Assembly (NCBI RefSeq): GCF_000220395.1
Contig: NW_004086979.1
Span: 1-48,556 of the forward strand
Source: Ichthyophthirius multifiliis
Taxonomy: Eukaryota > Ciliophora > Oligohymenophorea > Hymenostomatida
Direction of reading: 5' to 3'
Length of the DNA stretch: 48,556 bases
Shown: piece by piece, positions 36,594 through 47,867 of the stretch
Layout: each line of letters begins with the position of its first letter
Numbering within the stretch: position 1 is the first letter of the stretch
The notes under the pieces: generated by a model
Told to the model about the DNA's origin: nothing
The model's input: only the letters and a program-made list of their open reading frames with translations
Database searches by the model: none
Made by a program: the position numbers and the translations under genes

Positions 36594-37575
36594 TATAAAA
36601 TTAAATTAAAATATTAAATCCTCTTTTAGGTTACTTTAATTTAAATAAAGTTTAAACTGATGTTAATTTAAACTTTTTGCAAAATCGACCATTTTCAGCC
36701 TAATAAAATAAACACGTTTTTATTAATGATTTGAATAAAAACTTAATTAATATTTAAAAAAATAAGCAATCTTAAGGAATTAAATGTTTTAATTATAATG
36801 AAAATAATGATTAAAAGTAAAAATCTTAATAATAATTAAAAAAAAGCTAAGATTTTATACTAGAAAAAAATATTTTAAATAAAGATAATAAACTACAAAT
36901 TTCTGATTAAAAAAAATAAGAAAATAAGTTTAATCCTGTTAAAAATATAAACGAAAGGCCTTAATCTGCTTATCCTTTTTCAAAAATGATAAAGGATAAT
37001 AATTTACCATCAAATTTAAATAATTAATAACAATAACAATAACAACAACAATAAGGTAATTTTTCATCTGGTGCTTTTAATAATCCTTTTGCTCCTGTTT
37101 CAACATCTCATAAATCAATAGTTAATAATTTTATAAAAAATAATATAGGAAAAATGAATAATAATATGATATAAGACGTTAAAATTAATATTACAAACAA
37201 AGGTAATTCAAAAAAGATTAAATATATATTTAAATAAATTTATACTTTTTTTTAATTTATTTTTTTAATAAAAAAAAAAGAATAAATAATTTAATAAGAA
37301 AATGATTCAAATATATTCTTTTTTAGAATAGATAATGTACACAGAGACTTCATTAATGAAGAAGGTAATAAAACATATATAATTATTTAAAAATACTAAT
37401 TAAAGCATTAAATTATGAAAGGATTACTTGTGATTAAAGCCCGAAGCAAAAAAAGGAAAATAAAAATTAATCTTATATCCCTTAATAAAAGATTATTTAT
37501 ACATATAATAATAGACCATAAACTACTTTAGGGGTTAGAAGAAAATATACAATTAAAGATTTAATTTCAGAATGA
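34332..37575 (+). CDS. NEK family (NIMA-related) serine/threonine kinase
   Basis: The kinase domain covers about residues 42-310: glycine loop LGRGSYGVVYK, ATP lysine in EYVLKKINI, hinge IVMEYADGGDL, catalytic loop IIHRDIKTLNIFL, KLGDLGVSKI (DLG instead of DFG, a variant I recall from ciliate NEKs), activation-loop end VGTPLYLSPELVKQQPYD and VDIWAIGVVLYHI. HRD-Ile-Lys-Thr and the N-lobe order are NEK signatures. A long C-terminal tail of some 600 residues is Q/N/K-rich with coiled-coil stretches, including RPQSAYPFSKMI, a nine-Gln run at about 37025-37055 and a final block YTYNNRPQTTLGVRRKYTIK. NEKs control cilia length and the cell cycle, and ciliates have large NEK families. At least five introns; the last ones are chosen by phase. 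Confidence 0.92.
36541..36593. repeat. (TAA)n trinucleotide repeat in the NEK gene
   Basis: About 17 TAA/AAT units. I place it in an intron (GT donor near 36519, AG acceptor near 36629), but as TAA means Gln here the tract would encode poly-Gln or poly-Asn if retained. Confidence 0.85.
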
Positions 37576-37872
37576 TTATTATTTAACAATTATAAATAAA
37601 TAATAAATTCAATTTTATAATAAATAAATATATAAATTTTTATTTCCATTTTTATATATATTTTAATCTACAATAAATAAAATTATTTTAATTTATTTTA
37701 ATTTTTATTAATAAATTTAAAAAAAGAAATAAATATATATTAAAGTTAATTCTAAATTATAAATAAAATTATAAAATAAAATGAATTTTTAACAAAACTT
37801 AATTGTAGAAATGTATAAATATATAAATAATAAAAAAATAATATTTTTTAAAAAAGAAACAAAAATAAATTG

Positions 37873-39773
37873 ATGCCAATAACTAAATAAGAAGTATAAT
37901 TAAAAGATCATTAAATAAAATACTAAATTTCAATTTAAAAATAATATAAAAGTCAAAATAATTCAAATAATGTTTCAATATTAAATTTACCATCTTCAAA
38001 TAGAAATACATTGTCCTAAAATAATATCGATAAAATAATAAACAAAAATAAAGTTTAACAAAATCAATTAAATTTTAAAATAAAGGATAATTTTTTTCCT
38101 TTATAAAAAACTCCAAGCTTGTTATAAGAACATAATTAATATCTTTAAAAAATTGATAATTAAAATATTTATTCTTAAAAAAATATATAAGAAAAAACTC
38201 TTTAATAGCCTAAAAAAAAAACTTTTCTCAATATTTTATTCCTGATTAAGAAAATATTGATATTTAATACATTAAATAATATAGATATTTCCATAAAATA
38301 AAGGAAATTAATTAGTTTTATGGCATATAAAATAATTTTTTAGTTGACTTATTAGAAAATGCTAATTAAATGAATATTCCCCCTTTAAGATTTAATTTTT
38401 TGAAAAATAACAATAATTTTAAACAAATAATAATAGATAACTTCAAGCTGACAGAATTAAAATTTGACTATTTAATAAAAGCAATAAACACTAAGCATTA
38501 TAAAAACAGTTTGAATATATTATCTGCCACAAATAATCATATAAATGATGAAATATTAGATAAAATTCTAAAAAATCTTCCAAATAAAATTGAATAATTA
38601 ATATTAAAATAAAATAATATATAAAACAAAGGCGCAATATAAATATCTAAAACAATCTTATAAAATGAAAACACATTCAAGTAAATAAGCAGAATATCAA
38701 ATTTTATATTTAAATTATTTATAAATATATATTTTATTATTTTTTTTTTAAATAGATTAATTAATTTAAATCTTGAAAATAATAAAATAAAAAATTAAGG
38801 TATAATAGAACTTTTTAAATCTTTAGAACAAAACACAAATTTGAGAATTTTAAATTTATCATAAAACTAAATAACTGATTTATCTTCAAATTAAATAAGT
38901 GAATATATATAAAATAATCGAAATTTGACCGAATTATATTTAAAATATAACCTAATATAAAACGAAGGTGGAATATAAATATTCGATAGTTTAACAAAGA
39001 ATAATAAATTAAAAGTTTTCGATTTAAGTTATAATAATATAGGTACATAAATATTTTAAAAGCTTACCAAAAACGAATGTATAGGAAATGTAATTGGTTA
39101 AACATTAGAAAATAACTAATGTTTGATACATTTAGATATTAGTAATTGTGGACTTAATTATAATGAAACTTAAAAAATATAAAAAAGCTTAAAACTCAAT
39201 AATACTTTATATGGATTTCATTTTGAAGGCAACCAAAATTTTTTTGTTGATGAAAATGGGTTTATTTAAGAAAATGAGAAAATTTTGGAAAAAAACAGAC
39301 ACACTTTTCATTCTATTTAAGGCGTTCAATTTATTAAAAATAAATTCTCTTCTTTTGATACTTGCTGGATTTGCTCTGGATGGGTTTAAGTTGAATTTAA
39401 TTTTGATCTTGGAATGTTTCATGATGATTATGTAGGTTAAAAAGTCTAATTACATGTTGAATTTGGGAATTATAAAGGAATTTAACTTTAATAAGTAGCT
39501 TAAAATAAATTTTAAGTTATTAAAATGTGCCCATCTAATTCTATTATTAAATATTTTTATACTGTTTAAAATTAGGATGAGGTTTTTATTGATTATTAAA
39601 AAAATTTCATAGAAAAAAAAATATAGATTGAAGTTGAATATGACGGCTAATAGGAAAAGAAAATTGTGGATTTAGAAAGGCTAAATGTATTTAAAAGCGG
39701 AAGTTAATAAAATTTATTTAGTTAAGATTATTATTTGTAAATCAAAAAGATGGAAATTAGAAGTATTTATTGA
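37873..39773 (+). CDS. Leucine-rich repeat protein with unnamed C-terminal Trp/Cys domain
   Basis: N-terminal 120 residues are Q/N/K-rich. Leucine-rich repeats follow: KFDYLIKAINTKHYKNSLNI, NKIEQLILKQNNIQNKGAI, LINLNLENNKIKNQGIIELF, LRILNLSQNQITDL, LTELYLKYNLIQNEGGIQIF, KLKVFDLSYNNIGN and CLIHLDISNCGLNYNET. The last 180 residues form a separate compact region with FDTCWICSGWVQVEFNF, QLHVEFGNYKGIQL, FQVIKMCPSNSIIKYFYTV; I recall this only as a tail seen on ciliate LRR proteins and know no name for it. Introns include 39042-39083. The ten-A run at 38212-38221 needs one more A to join the N-terminal part to the repeats. The start ATG is the best in-frame one; an ATG with a good GT donor at 37781 is an alternative first exon. 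Confidence 0.85.
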
Positions 39774-40497
39774 AGAATAATTATATTTTTGAATTAAAAA
39801 AATATAATTAATATTTTATAAAATTTTATTATTATAATTTTTATTTAATATAAGAAAACTTTAAAAATAAATTTATTTTTATTTTTTTAATAAAATATAT
39901 AATACAATAATAATCATTTTAATAAATTAATAAAATTTAAATATTAAATACTAAAATATCGAATATTAAACTTATAATATTTTTATTGACTAAAATTTAA
40001 AATATAATTTCGAATAAAACATAGGAATTATTTATTTCCAAATTAAAAACTATTAAATAAAAATATTTTCTGCTTTTTTTAAATTGTATTTATATATTTC
40101 AAGTTCAGATTTTTTTTTTAAAAAAATAATGCTCAATCAACAACAACAAAATAGAGAGAAAAAATGGATAACTTCATTTTTTTGTTTAATTATGTTTTTA
40201 TGAAATAATTATATAAAAAAATATATAAATAAATTAATAATTATATTAATCTTTTAGAAGAAAATAAGAAATTTTAAAAGAATAAAGAAAAATTAAATTT
40301 CATATTTTTGAAAAAAAAAAAGATTAATTAGAACTTTTAATAATTTTAAGAATATATGTAAATTAATATATTATAGTATATATTAAAAATATAAATAAAT
40401 TCAATTGTTTTTTATTAATAAAATAAATAATTTAAGTGATTTAAAAATAAAATAATTATTTTTGTAAAAAAAAAAAAGGAAAAAAAAAAAAAAAAGT
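39774..40497. other. Spacer, possible small upstream exons
   Basis: A/T-rich. From 40129 a short frame (MLNQQQQNREKKW) with a plausible GT-AG intron ending near 40257 continues as a lysine-rich helix (KDQLELLIILRIY) up to a GT at about 40360. It could be a small gene or 5' exons of the downstream kinase gene, but phases do not join cleanly. Not called as a gene. Confidence 0.4.
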
Positions 40498-43400
40498 ATG
40501 TTTGATAATATCGGAAAATTTGATTTAAGAATAAATAATTAACAATATGAAATATATTAGAATTCATATAATTTTTAAAGCAAATAAATATAAAATAATC
40601 AAACACCAAGCAACAAAAATCATGTATCTCAAAACATATACAGCAAGAATATATTTTAAAATTAAGCATAGAAGCATATACCAAATAACGATTAAAAGAG
40701 CACATCTCGTACATATATATTAAATACTACCAATCAAAATGAACTTTTATCATCAAGAAGTTCTAACAATTTAAATAGCTATAAAAAGTATTAATATAAT
40801 AGTAATAACACTAGTAATATAAATAATAAATTGAGCTATTCGCCAATAAATAGATAAGAAATTAAATAATAACTAAATAATAACCATAATTAAATTCCCG
40901 AAAAGAAACAATTAATAGAATTATTGTAATCATAAAAATTGAGTAACAATTAAACATAAGAAATTAACTAATTATAATAAAATTAATAATTGAAAATATC
41001 CTAATTAAAAGTAAATAATATAAATAAATCTTGTAATGATTAGCTTAGATAAAAATAATCTAATCCTATAAGTAAAATAAAAAATAATAATTTTTTATCA
41101 TTTATTTTTTTAGAAAATAATAAGATTTTTGATTATTAACCTATTGTTAAACCTTTAAATATTTCAGCTAACTTACTTTCCAAATCTCCAAGACAGTTTG
41201 ATAATAGAAGTTCTAATATATCTAATTAGGAAGATAAAAGTAGTATATATGATAATGGGTTATCTAAACAAATTGGGGCTAAGAATATTTTTTTATAAAA
41301 CATTATTCATGATATATATAAAACAGATAATATAGGTTTTTTATTGTTTTTAAAAAAAATATAAAATATATTAATTTATAAATAAAAAAAAGAAAAATAA
41401 ATTCAAAGTTAAATTTATAACGATAATAAAAATAATATATCAAAATAGAATTAATCGCCAAACTTTAGCAGAAATGTATCTCCAAATAATACAATATAAT
41501 AAACAAATATTTCTTAATCTAAGACATAATAATTATTTGCAAAAAAACTTCAAGAATAAAAATAACATATATAAAAGTAAACAGAAATTAAAATAGAAGA
41601 TATAACCATTTAAAAATAGTAATATAAACAAAAGAATACAACAAATATATATATTTTTTTTACATACTAAAAGTAATTTATAACAAAGTAAAAATCAAGA
41701 ATTCGTTTTTATGGCCAAAATAAATAACTTTTAACAATGCCTATAACTATTAGATAAAATAAACAATGAAATTTAATCAGATATAAATTCAGTAGATGAA
41801 GATTTAAATACGGCTCTACATTATGCTTCATTAAACGGAAATACAGAATTTGTCTCATTATTATTATATTATGAAGCAATAATAGATCCTCAAAACATAA
41901 ATCTATAAACTCCATTAATATTAGCAGCAAAACAGTAAATAAAGAAATTTCATATATATAAAATAAAAATAATAATATAGAGGATATGATGAAATCGTAC
42001 AGCTCTTATTAAATGCAGGAGCAGAGATAAATTAATTCGATGAATATTAGAATGGAGCCATTCATTATGCCTCAATGAATGGACATAAAAAACTTATTGA
42101 ATTACTATTGAAAAAATCTTCTTTAAATATTTAAAAAAAAAATAAATAAAATTAAGATGCTTATTAATTAGCATCTAATTAAAGTATTTAAAAAATTTTC
42201 GAAACGTTTTTCTATTCTTAAATTAATTAATTTTAAAACTAACAAAAATTAATAATTCATTAAATTCCTGAATAATAAATGTAGTTATAGAATTAATAAT
42301 ATTTGTCATAAAATTAGTAACTTTAATATTAACAAAATTAATAATTATCATAATCAAACTAATAAATAAAATAATAAAATTAATAAATGTAATAGTTAAC
42401 TATGTAATTATAATAATAAAATTTATAACTATAATAATAAAATTCATATTAATTTTTATAAAATTAATAAATTTAATAATAAAATTTATAACCATAAGAA
42501 TTAATATAAGTCAAAGTAAAAAATAATATTATGCATATATTTATTAATTTAAATGAAAAAAAGAAGAAAATAAATAGCATAGAAAATGATAATAAAAGTT
42601 CAATTAATGAAAAAACAAGTACATCAGATGAATCAAAGAGTTCTTTTGGGACAGAAGAAGAAAAAGTAGGTCCTTAGAATTTCTATATACATGGTTTAAT
42701 AGGAAAAGGCTCATTTGGAGAAGTATATTTAGTTGAAAAGAAAGGAAGTATGAATTTATTTGCAATGAAAGTATTGTTAAAATCTCATGTTTAAAGTAAA
42801 AAAAATAAAAATAAAAATATAACAGCAAAAAATCAAATAAAAAAAAAAGGAAACAACTTAATAAAATATGCATTGACTGAAAGAAATGTAATGTCTTTAT
42901 CAAACCATCCCTTTTTAGTAAAACTAAATTATGCTTTTTAAACAAATGATCGTCTCTTTTTAATTATGGATTACTGTCCAGGAGGTGATTTAGGTGAACT
43001 TCTTTAAAAAGAAAAGAAAATTCCTGAACCAGTTGTAAAAATATATTTAGCTGAAATAATTCTAGCATTAGAAAATCTTCATTAAAGAGATATTATTTTC
43101 AGAGACCTTAAACCTGATAATGTAGTCCTTGATTATGAAGGGCATATTAAATTAACTGATTTCGGTCTTTCTAAAGAAGGAGTCCTTGAACATATTACTG
43201 GAGCAAAATCATTTTGTGGGTCTGTGGCTTATTTAGCACCAGAAATGATCAAAAAATGTGGGCATGGAAAAGCTGTTGATTGGTATCTGTTAGGAGTTAT
43301 TATGTATGAATTATTAGTTGGGGTTCCTCCTTATTATGCCAATAATAGGTTTATTATATTATTTATATATTAAATAATAGGATTATTATTTTATTTTTGA

Positions 43401-43845
43401 TTATATAATATTTTATTATGAATAGAGAAGAATTATTTGAAAATATATAAAAAGCTCCTTTAAAAATACCTTCATATTTAAGTTAAGAAGCTAGATCGCT
43501 TTTAAAATCAGTAAATTTTTAAAAATAATATTATTTTTTTAATTATATTTGTTTTAGTTATTATAAAGAAATCCTGCTAAAAGACTTGGTTCAGGAAAAG
43601 GAGATGCTTAAGAAATAAAAGCTCATCCTTTTTTTAATGATCTAAGTTGGGAAGATGCATATAATAGGTTTTTTATATATATATAAAATTAAAATTAAAA
43701 AAAAATATGATAATAAAGAAAATTAAATCCGCCAAAATCTAATAGAAAAATAAGAATAAATAATAAATTTGATCCTAATGTATTGCAAAATGATATACAA
43801 TAAGATAGTAATTAAATAAGTGGATGGACATTTTTCAGAAATTGA
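40498..43845 (+). CDS. Ankyrin-repeat AGC-family protein kinase
   Basis: The N-terminal 430 residues are disordered Q/N/S-rich sequence ([25 protein letters not shown]). Three ankyrin repeats follow at 41790-42110: [40 protein letters not shown] with NAGAEIN, and [20 protein letters not shown]. After a Gln-rich linker comes an AGC kinase (42690-43640): [24 protein letters not shown], hinge MDYCPGGDL, catalytic [22 protein letters not shown], activation loop [12 protein letters not shown], then [20 protein letters not shown] and [20 protein letters not shown]. The AGC tail is present ([14 protein letters not shown]) and ends at a short Trp-Thr-Phe-Phe resembling the hydrophobic motif, cut just after it. 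A K/N-rich insert lies between the ATP lysine and helix C. Ankyrin plus AGC kinase in one chain is unusual outside protists. Introns phase correctly where checked. Confidence 0.93.
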
Positions 43846-43960
43846 TATTAATTATTAATAAGAAATAATAAATAATACAAATAATAAAAATTATGAAAGA
43901 ATAATAAAATAAAATGTGAATAAATACGTTTTCTAATTAAAAATATTATAAATATATATG

Positions 43961-44012
<52 letters not shown>

Positions 44013-45210
44013 TTTTTAATTTTTAGTTTATTAATTATATCTTTATTTTTTATGTAAGAATTTATTAATTTTTATTTATTAGTTATTTTTTATTTTTTTA
44101 TTAATTACTTATTTTTTAATCTTTCATTTTTTTTTCATACCATAATTAATATATTTTTAATTTTTTTGTTTATTTTTATTCCTTTTAAATTTTTAATAAG
44201 TTATTTGCTGTGTTTTGTATGTCAATATTTTTTATTATTTCATTTAAATCTTCTAATTTTTATTATCATTAAAATAAAAAAAGTAGATATTTTAAAAAAT
44301 TTTTTTTTTTTTTTTTTTTTAATATTTATTTATAAGATTATTAATATATCTTATTTCTATATTAATTAGTTCTTATAGTATTTATTATTTAATATTATTT
44401 TTTTCTACTTTTTATTCATTATATTAATTTGAAATTTTTCTTATATTCTATAACCCTTTTATTAATTTATTTTTTATTTCTTTATTATTATTTTTTTTTG
44501 TATTTTTTTTTTTTAATATTTTTCAATTTATTTAATTTATTTTTTATTATTCTATATAATTTATTATTTCTTTATTTTATATTTTATTAAATTCTTTATA
44601 ATTATTATGTTATTATTTTAGAATATTATTAATTTTTTATTTTCATTTTTTAATATTTTTTGTTAATTGTTATTAATATTTACAAATATTTTTAAGTTTT
44701 TTAGTATATATAATATTAATTTTATTAAAAATACCCTATTTTTTATTTTTATATTAATATTTATTGAAATTCTAATTAAGTTTTTATTAAATTTTTTATA
44801 TTTTCTTTCTATATATTTTCTATATTATTATACTTTTATGTCTATTATTATATTTTTGGAATTATTTCTTCATTTTATTATATTTTATTACGATTAATAA
44901 TATTGATTTATTATTTATTTTAACGTATTTTGAGAATTATTTAAAAATTTGAATATATTATTTATCTATTTTTCTTTAGTTAATTTGATAATTTATATGT
45001 TTTGTAAATTTTAATTTAGTTATTATATTTAATAATTGTTTTTATTTTTTATTTATTATTTATTTTGATGATTTATTTATTATATATTTAATTAATTTTT
45101 TATTATTAAATATTTTGTAGTCTTTGAAGAATTATTGAATTATTAAAATTATAATTTTATTTTTTTTGGTAGATATAGGTTGTATAACCCTATCATCCCA
45201 ATATGCTGGA
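43846..45210. other. T-rich region, possible 3' part of a minus-strand gene
   Basis: Strongly T-rich on + (A-rich on -), unlike a neutral spacer. TGA-free minus-strand frames run through most of it and would encode Asn/Gln/Ile/Lys-rich low-complexity protein, possibly a tail of the CCCH gene. No conserved block is visible, except at the very edge (45170-45230), where VDPAYWDDRVIQP can be read on the minus strand. I leave it uncalled. Confidence 0.45.
43973..44006. repeat. (TA)n microsatellite at a gene boundary
   Basis: About 17 TA units 130 bases after the stop of the ankyrin kinase gene, where composition flips from A-rich to T-rich on the + strand. Confidence 0.9.
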
Positions 45211-47018
45211 TCAACTTTTTTATATTTGATTTCTTGCATTATCGTTGATATCTGCTTTTTAAGCCACAACCTTTTAATTTTTTTTTTTAGATTAGTATTT
45301 TTTTTTTTTTCTAAAAATTTTTTTTTTTTCTAAAAATTTTTTTTTTCTCTTTGTTTTTTTTGAGATATTCATCAGCTATTTGTTAGTTATAAGATTTATA
45401 TTTATTATTTATATGAAGAAAAATGCAGTTATCTCTATTACATTCTTTTTTATCCCATAGGCATTTAGTTTCTTCTTCTTTTTTATAAATTTTTGTTTTG
45501 TAAATTTTTTTCTAGATAAATATTTTTATCTTCTTCTTTTTCTATTTTTTCTATTATTTCCTCTATTTTAGGATAAATTTAATGTTTTAAAATTTACATT
45601 CTTTACTTTTTTTGAATCCTTTTTTTGTATTAAAGAATTTAAATTTTTATTTTTTAATTTATTTTATTTAAATCTTTTTAAATATAAATTGGCATTTTTC
45701 TTTTTTATTATATTTTTATCCAAATTTACAAGGTTTAGTTTTAAAAGCAAGTTTTCTAATTTTTTCATTCATCATATCTTCAATCTTTTTCTATTATTTA
45801 GAAATTTTTTTTTCTATTCTTAATATGTATATCTATCTTTAATAGATTACTAATTACTTTTATTAAAATTATTAATTATATTTTAAAATTCTTTATCCGT
45901 AAAGTTTGTAATTTTTTTTTCTTCTCAAATTTAGTTAGGTAAATAGCATTTTTATACTTATTTTGGTGTAATTAATCAAATTATTTAATATTATAACTAT
46001 CATCTTAGTATTATTTAACTAATTTTTTAGTTTTATTACATTCATCAAATTCTTATTTATTATTTATGAATATATACTTAACTAGCTAAAATTTCATATT
46101 CTTCTATTCTTAATCCTTAATCTCTTATTTTTTCACTTAATTCATCACTGTTTATCCACTTTTTCTATACTTCAGTTATTAATGTGTATTGTATTATTTA
46201 TTTATTTTTTCACAATTAATATTTTCTTAATTTTTAAATAGATTTCCGGATTAAATTAAGGTTTCTTATTCTGCTAAAGAATATTAGATTTCTTTTTTCT
46301 AATTCTGTTAATTCTTTATATCCAATTTGATTTTTTTTTCTTCATATATTAAATTTTTTCTATTAAATTTAGATATACCTGGATATTATTCATATTTAAT
46401 TTACACGCTTCAAATTTACATCTTTCATCTTTGATTGTTTAATTACATATACTTTATTTTTAATATAATAATTCTTATAATAATATTTCATGTTTAGGTT
46501 TTTTATGAGAACTATTAATTTTTTTATTTTATTATTAGTTTGCTAATTTTTGAGTTAAAATTTAATTTTTATTTATATTTTAACTAAAATTTTAATATTA
46601 ATTTTAAATATTTTCTTAATATTTTTTTTTTCTTATTTTACATTTTTTAAATTTTAATTTATATTATTTTAATTTAATTGAGCATTTGGCTAATTTAAAA
46701 TTTTTCATTTTTATTAGTTTAATATTTTTTTATTCCATTTATTATTTAGTATATTATTAATTTTTTATTCTTATTATTTTTATAATTCTATTATTTAAAC
46801 TTTGCTTTATTCACTGTTTTTTTTTTTTATAATATTTTTTTTTCAACATCAGAAAATAATTATTCTTATTTCTTAGTTAATTCTTTTTAAAAATTTTATC
46901 TTTTTAATTTTAATAAATTGTGTATATGGCTTTTACATGATGTTTATTTATAATTTTTTTTTTTTTAATAGTTTTATTTATAAACTTCTTATTATTTTTA
47001 TTATTATGCTAAATCCAT
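45211..47018 (-). CDS. CCCH-type zinc-finger protein, Q/N/K-rich (approximate model)
   Basis: Reading from ATG 47018-47016 (MDLAQQQKQQEVYKQN). Fingers and finger-like Cys clusters: ERCKFEACKLN, KPCKFGQKYNKKEKCQFI, SKECKFQ and KCLWDKKECNRDNCIFLH. The last one fits C-x6-C-x4-C-x3-H, the RNA-binding CCCH spacing; the others are incomplete. The parts sit in different frames separated by A-runs of eight or more, and at least one short intron (GT at about 46400) is likely, so the exon model is approximate. The block VDPAYWDDRVIQP near 45170-45230 is in yet another frame and may belong to the same gene, which could continue into the T-rich region to about 44010. RNA binding or RNA processing is the family role. 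The end given is only the first clear stop. Confidence 0.6.
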
Positions 47019-47468
47019 TTAGATTAATTTTTATTATAAATATATTTATGATTTTATTTTATTTATTTTTATTTAAATTAAAAATAAATAATTATTTATA
47101 AATTGAATTGATAATTTATTAATTTATAAAATTATATATAAATATAATTATAAAATATATATAAAATCATATTTATATATATTTATTTTTTATATATATT
47201 ATATTATTTTTTATCTTTTCTTATTTTTTTTACATATTTTATATTAAATAAATTAATTTCTTTATATATATATATATTTCAATTTTAATTTTATTTTTTG
47301 ATTTTTAAAATAATAATAAATATAAAAAAAAAAAAAAAAATTATTATAAATATTTATAATATATTTAAATCATTTTTCCATAAATAAAAAAATTATAATA
47401 AAAAAAATATTTGTTTAATTTTTTTTTTATAATTTTTAACTTATTATTAATTTATATTTAAATTAATT
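47019..47468. other. Spacer
   Basis: 450 bases of A/T-rich sequence between two minus-strand genes, with short TA runs and a 17-base poly-A near 47325. Nothing recognised. Confidence 0.7.
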
Positions 47469-47867
47469 TCACTTTATATTATCAGGAATTCCTCTATTAA
47501 TTGGTTATTTGAATTTCATATATTCCTCAAAATCTTAATCTAATTTAATTCTATAATCTCTTTATACCCATCCATACGCCATAATTGAAACTAATGCAAC
47601 TAATAATAATATTGTATCTTTTCTCATTTCTTTTTTAATTACTTCTGAATGTTTCAGACCATATTTTTTTCCATATAATTCTTCAATTGTGTATCCATAA
47701 GCTAATTAATCTCTTTCATAATTAAATTTAAATGGTTCTAATTCAAAACTTTATATAGTGGGAGGCTTAATAGCATTTTAAATATTAATTCTTGATGATT
47801 AAGGATCTTAAATTGTTGAAAAAAACTATTAATTGCATTTAGTAAAATTTTTTACAATTCTTTACAT
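47469..47867 (-). CDS. Small single-pass membrane protein, probably mitochondrial
   Basis: One exon of 133 codons (132 residues) from ATG 47867-47865 to TGA 47471-47469. The N-terminus MQRIVKNFTKCNQQFFST is basic, amphipathic and free of acidic residues, like a mitochondrial presequence. The middle region FELEPFKFNYERDQLAYGY and EELYGKKYGLKHSEVIKKEM is soluble and well composed; one membrane helix follows (DTILLLVALVSIMAYGWV), then a soluble tail ending PINRGIPDNIK. The topology resembles accessory subunits of respiratory complexes or ATP synthase, many of which are ciliate-specific, but I do not recognise the exact subunit. Confidence 0.8.

Noticed and set aside
39207-39435. Overlapping standard-code frames on both strands
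   Set aside because: Both are shadows of the LRR protein, which reads through in the ciliate code.
44166-44897. Plus-strand hydrophobic frames suggesting membrane proteins
   Set aside because: Phe/Leu/Ile-rich translation is the expected result of reading T-rich sequence; base skew says the coding strand, if any, is minus.
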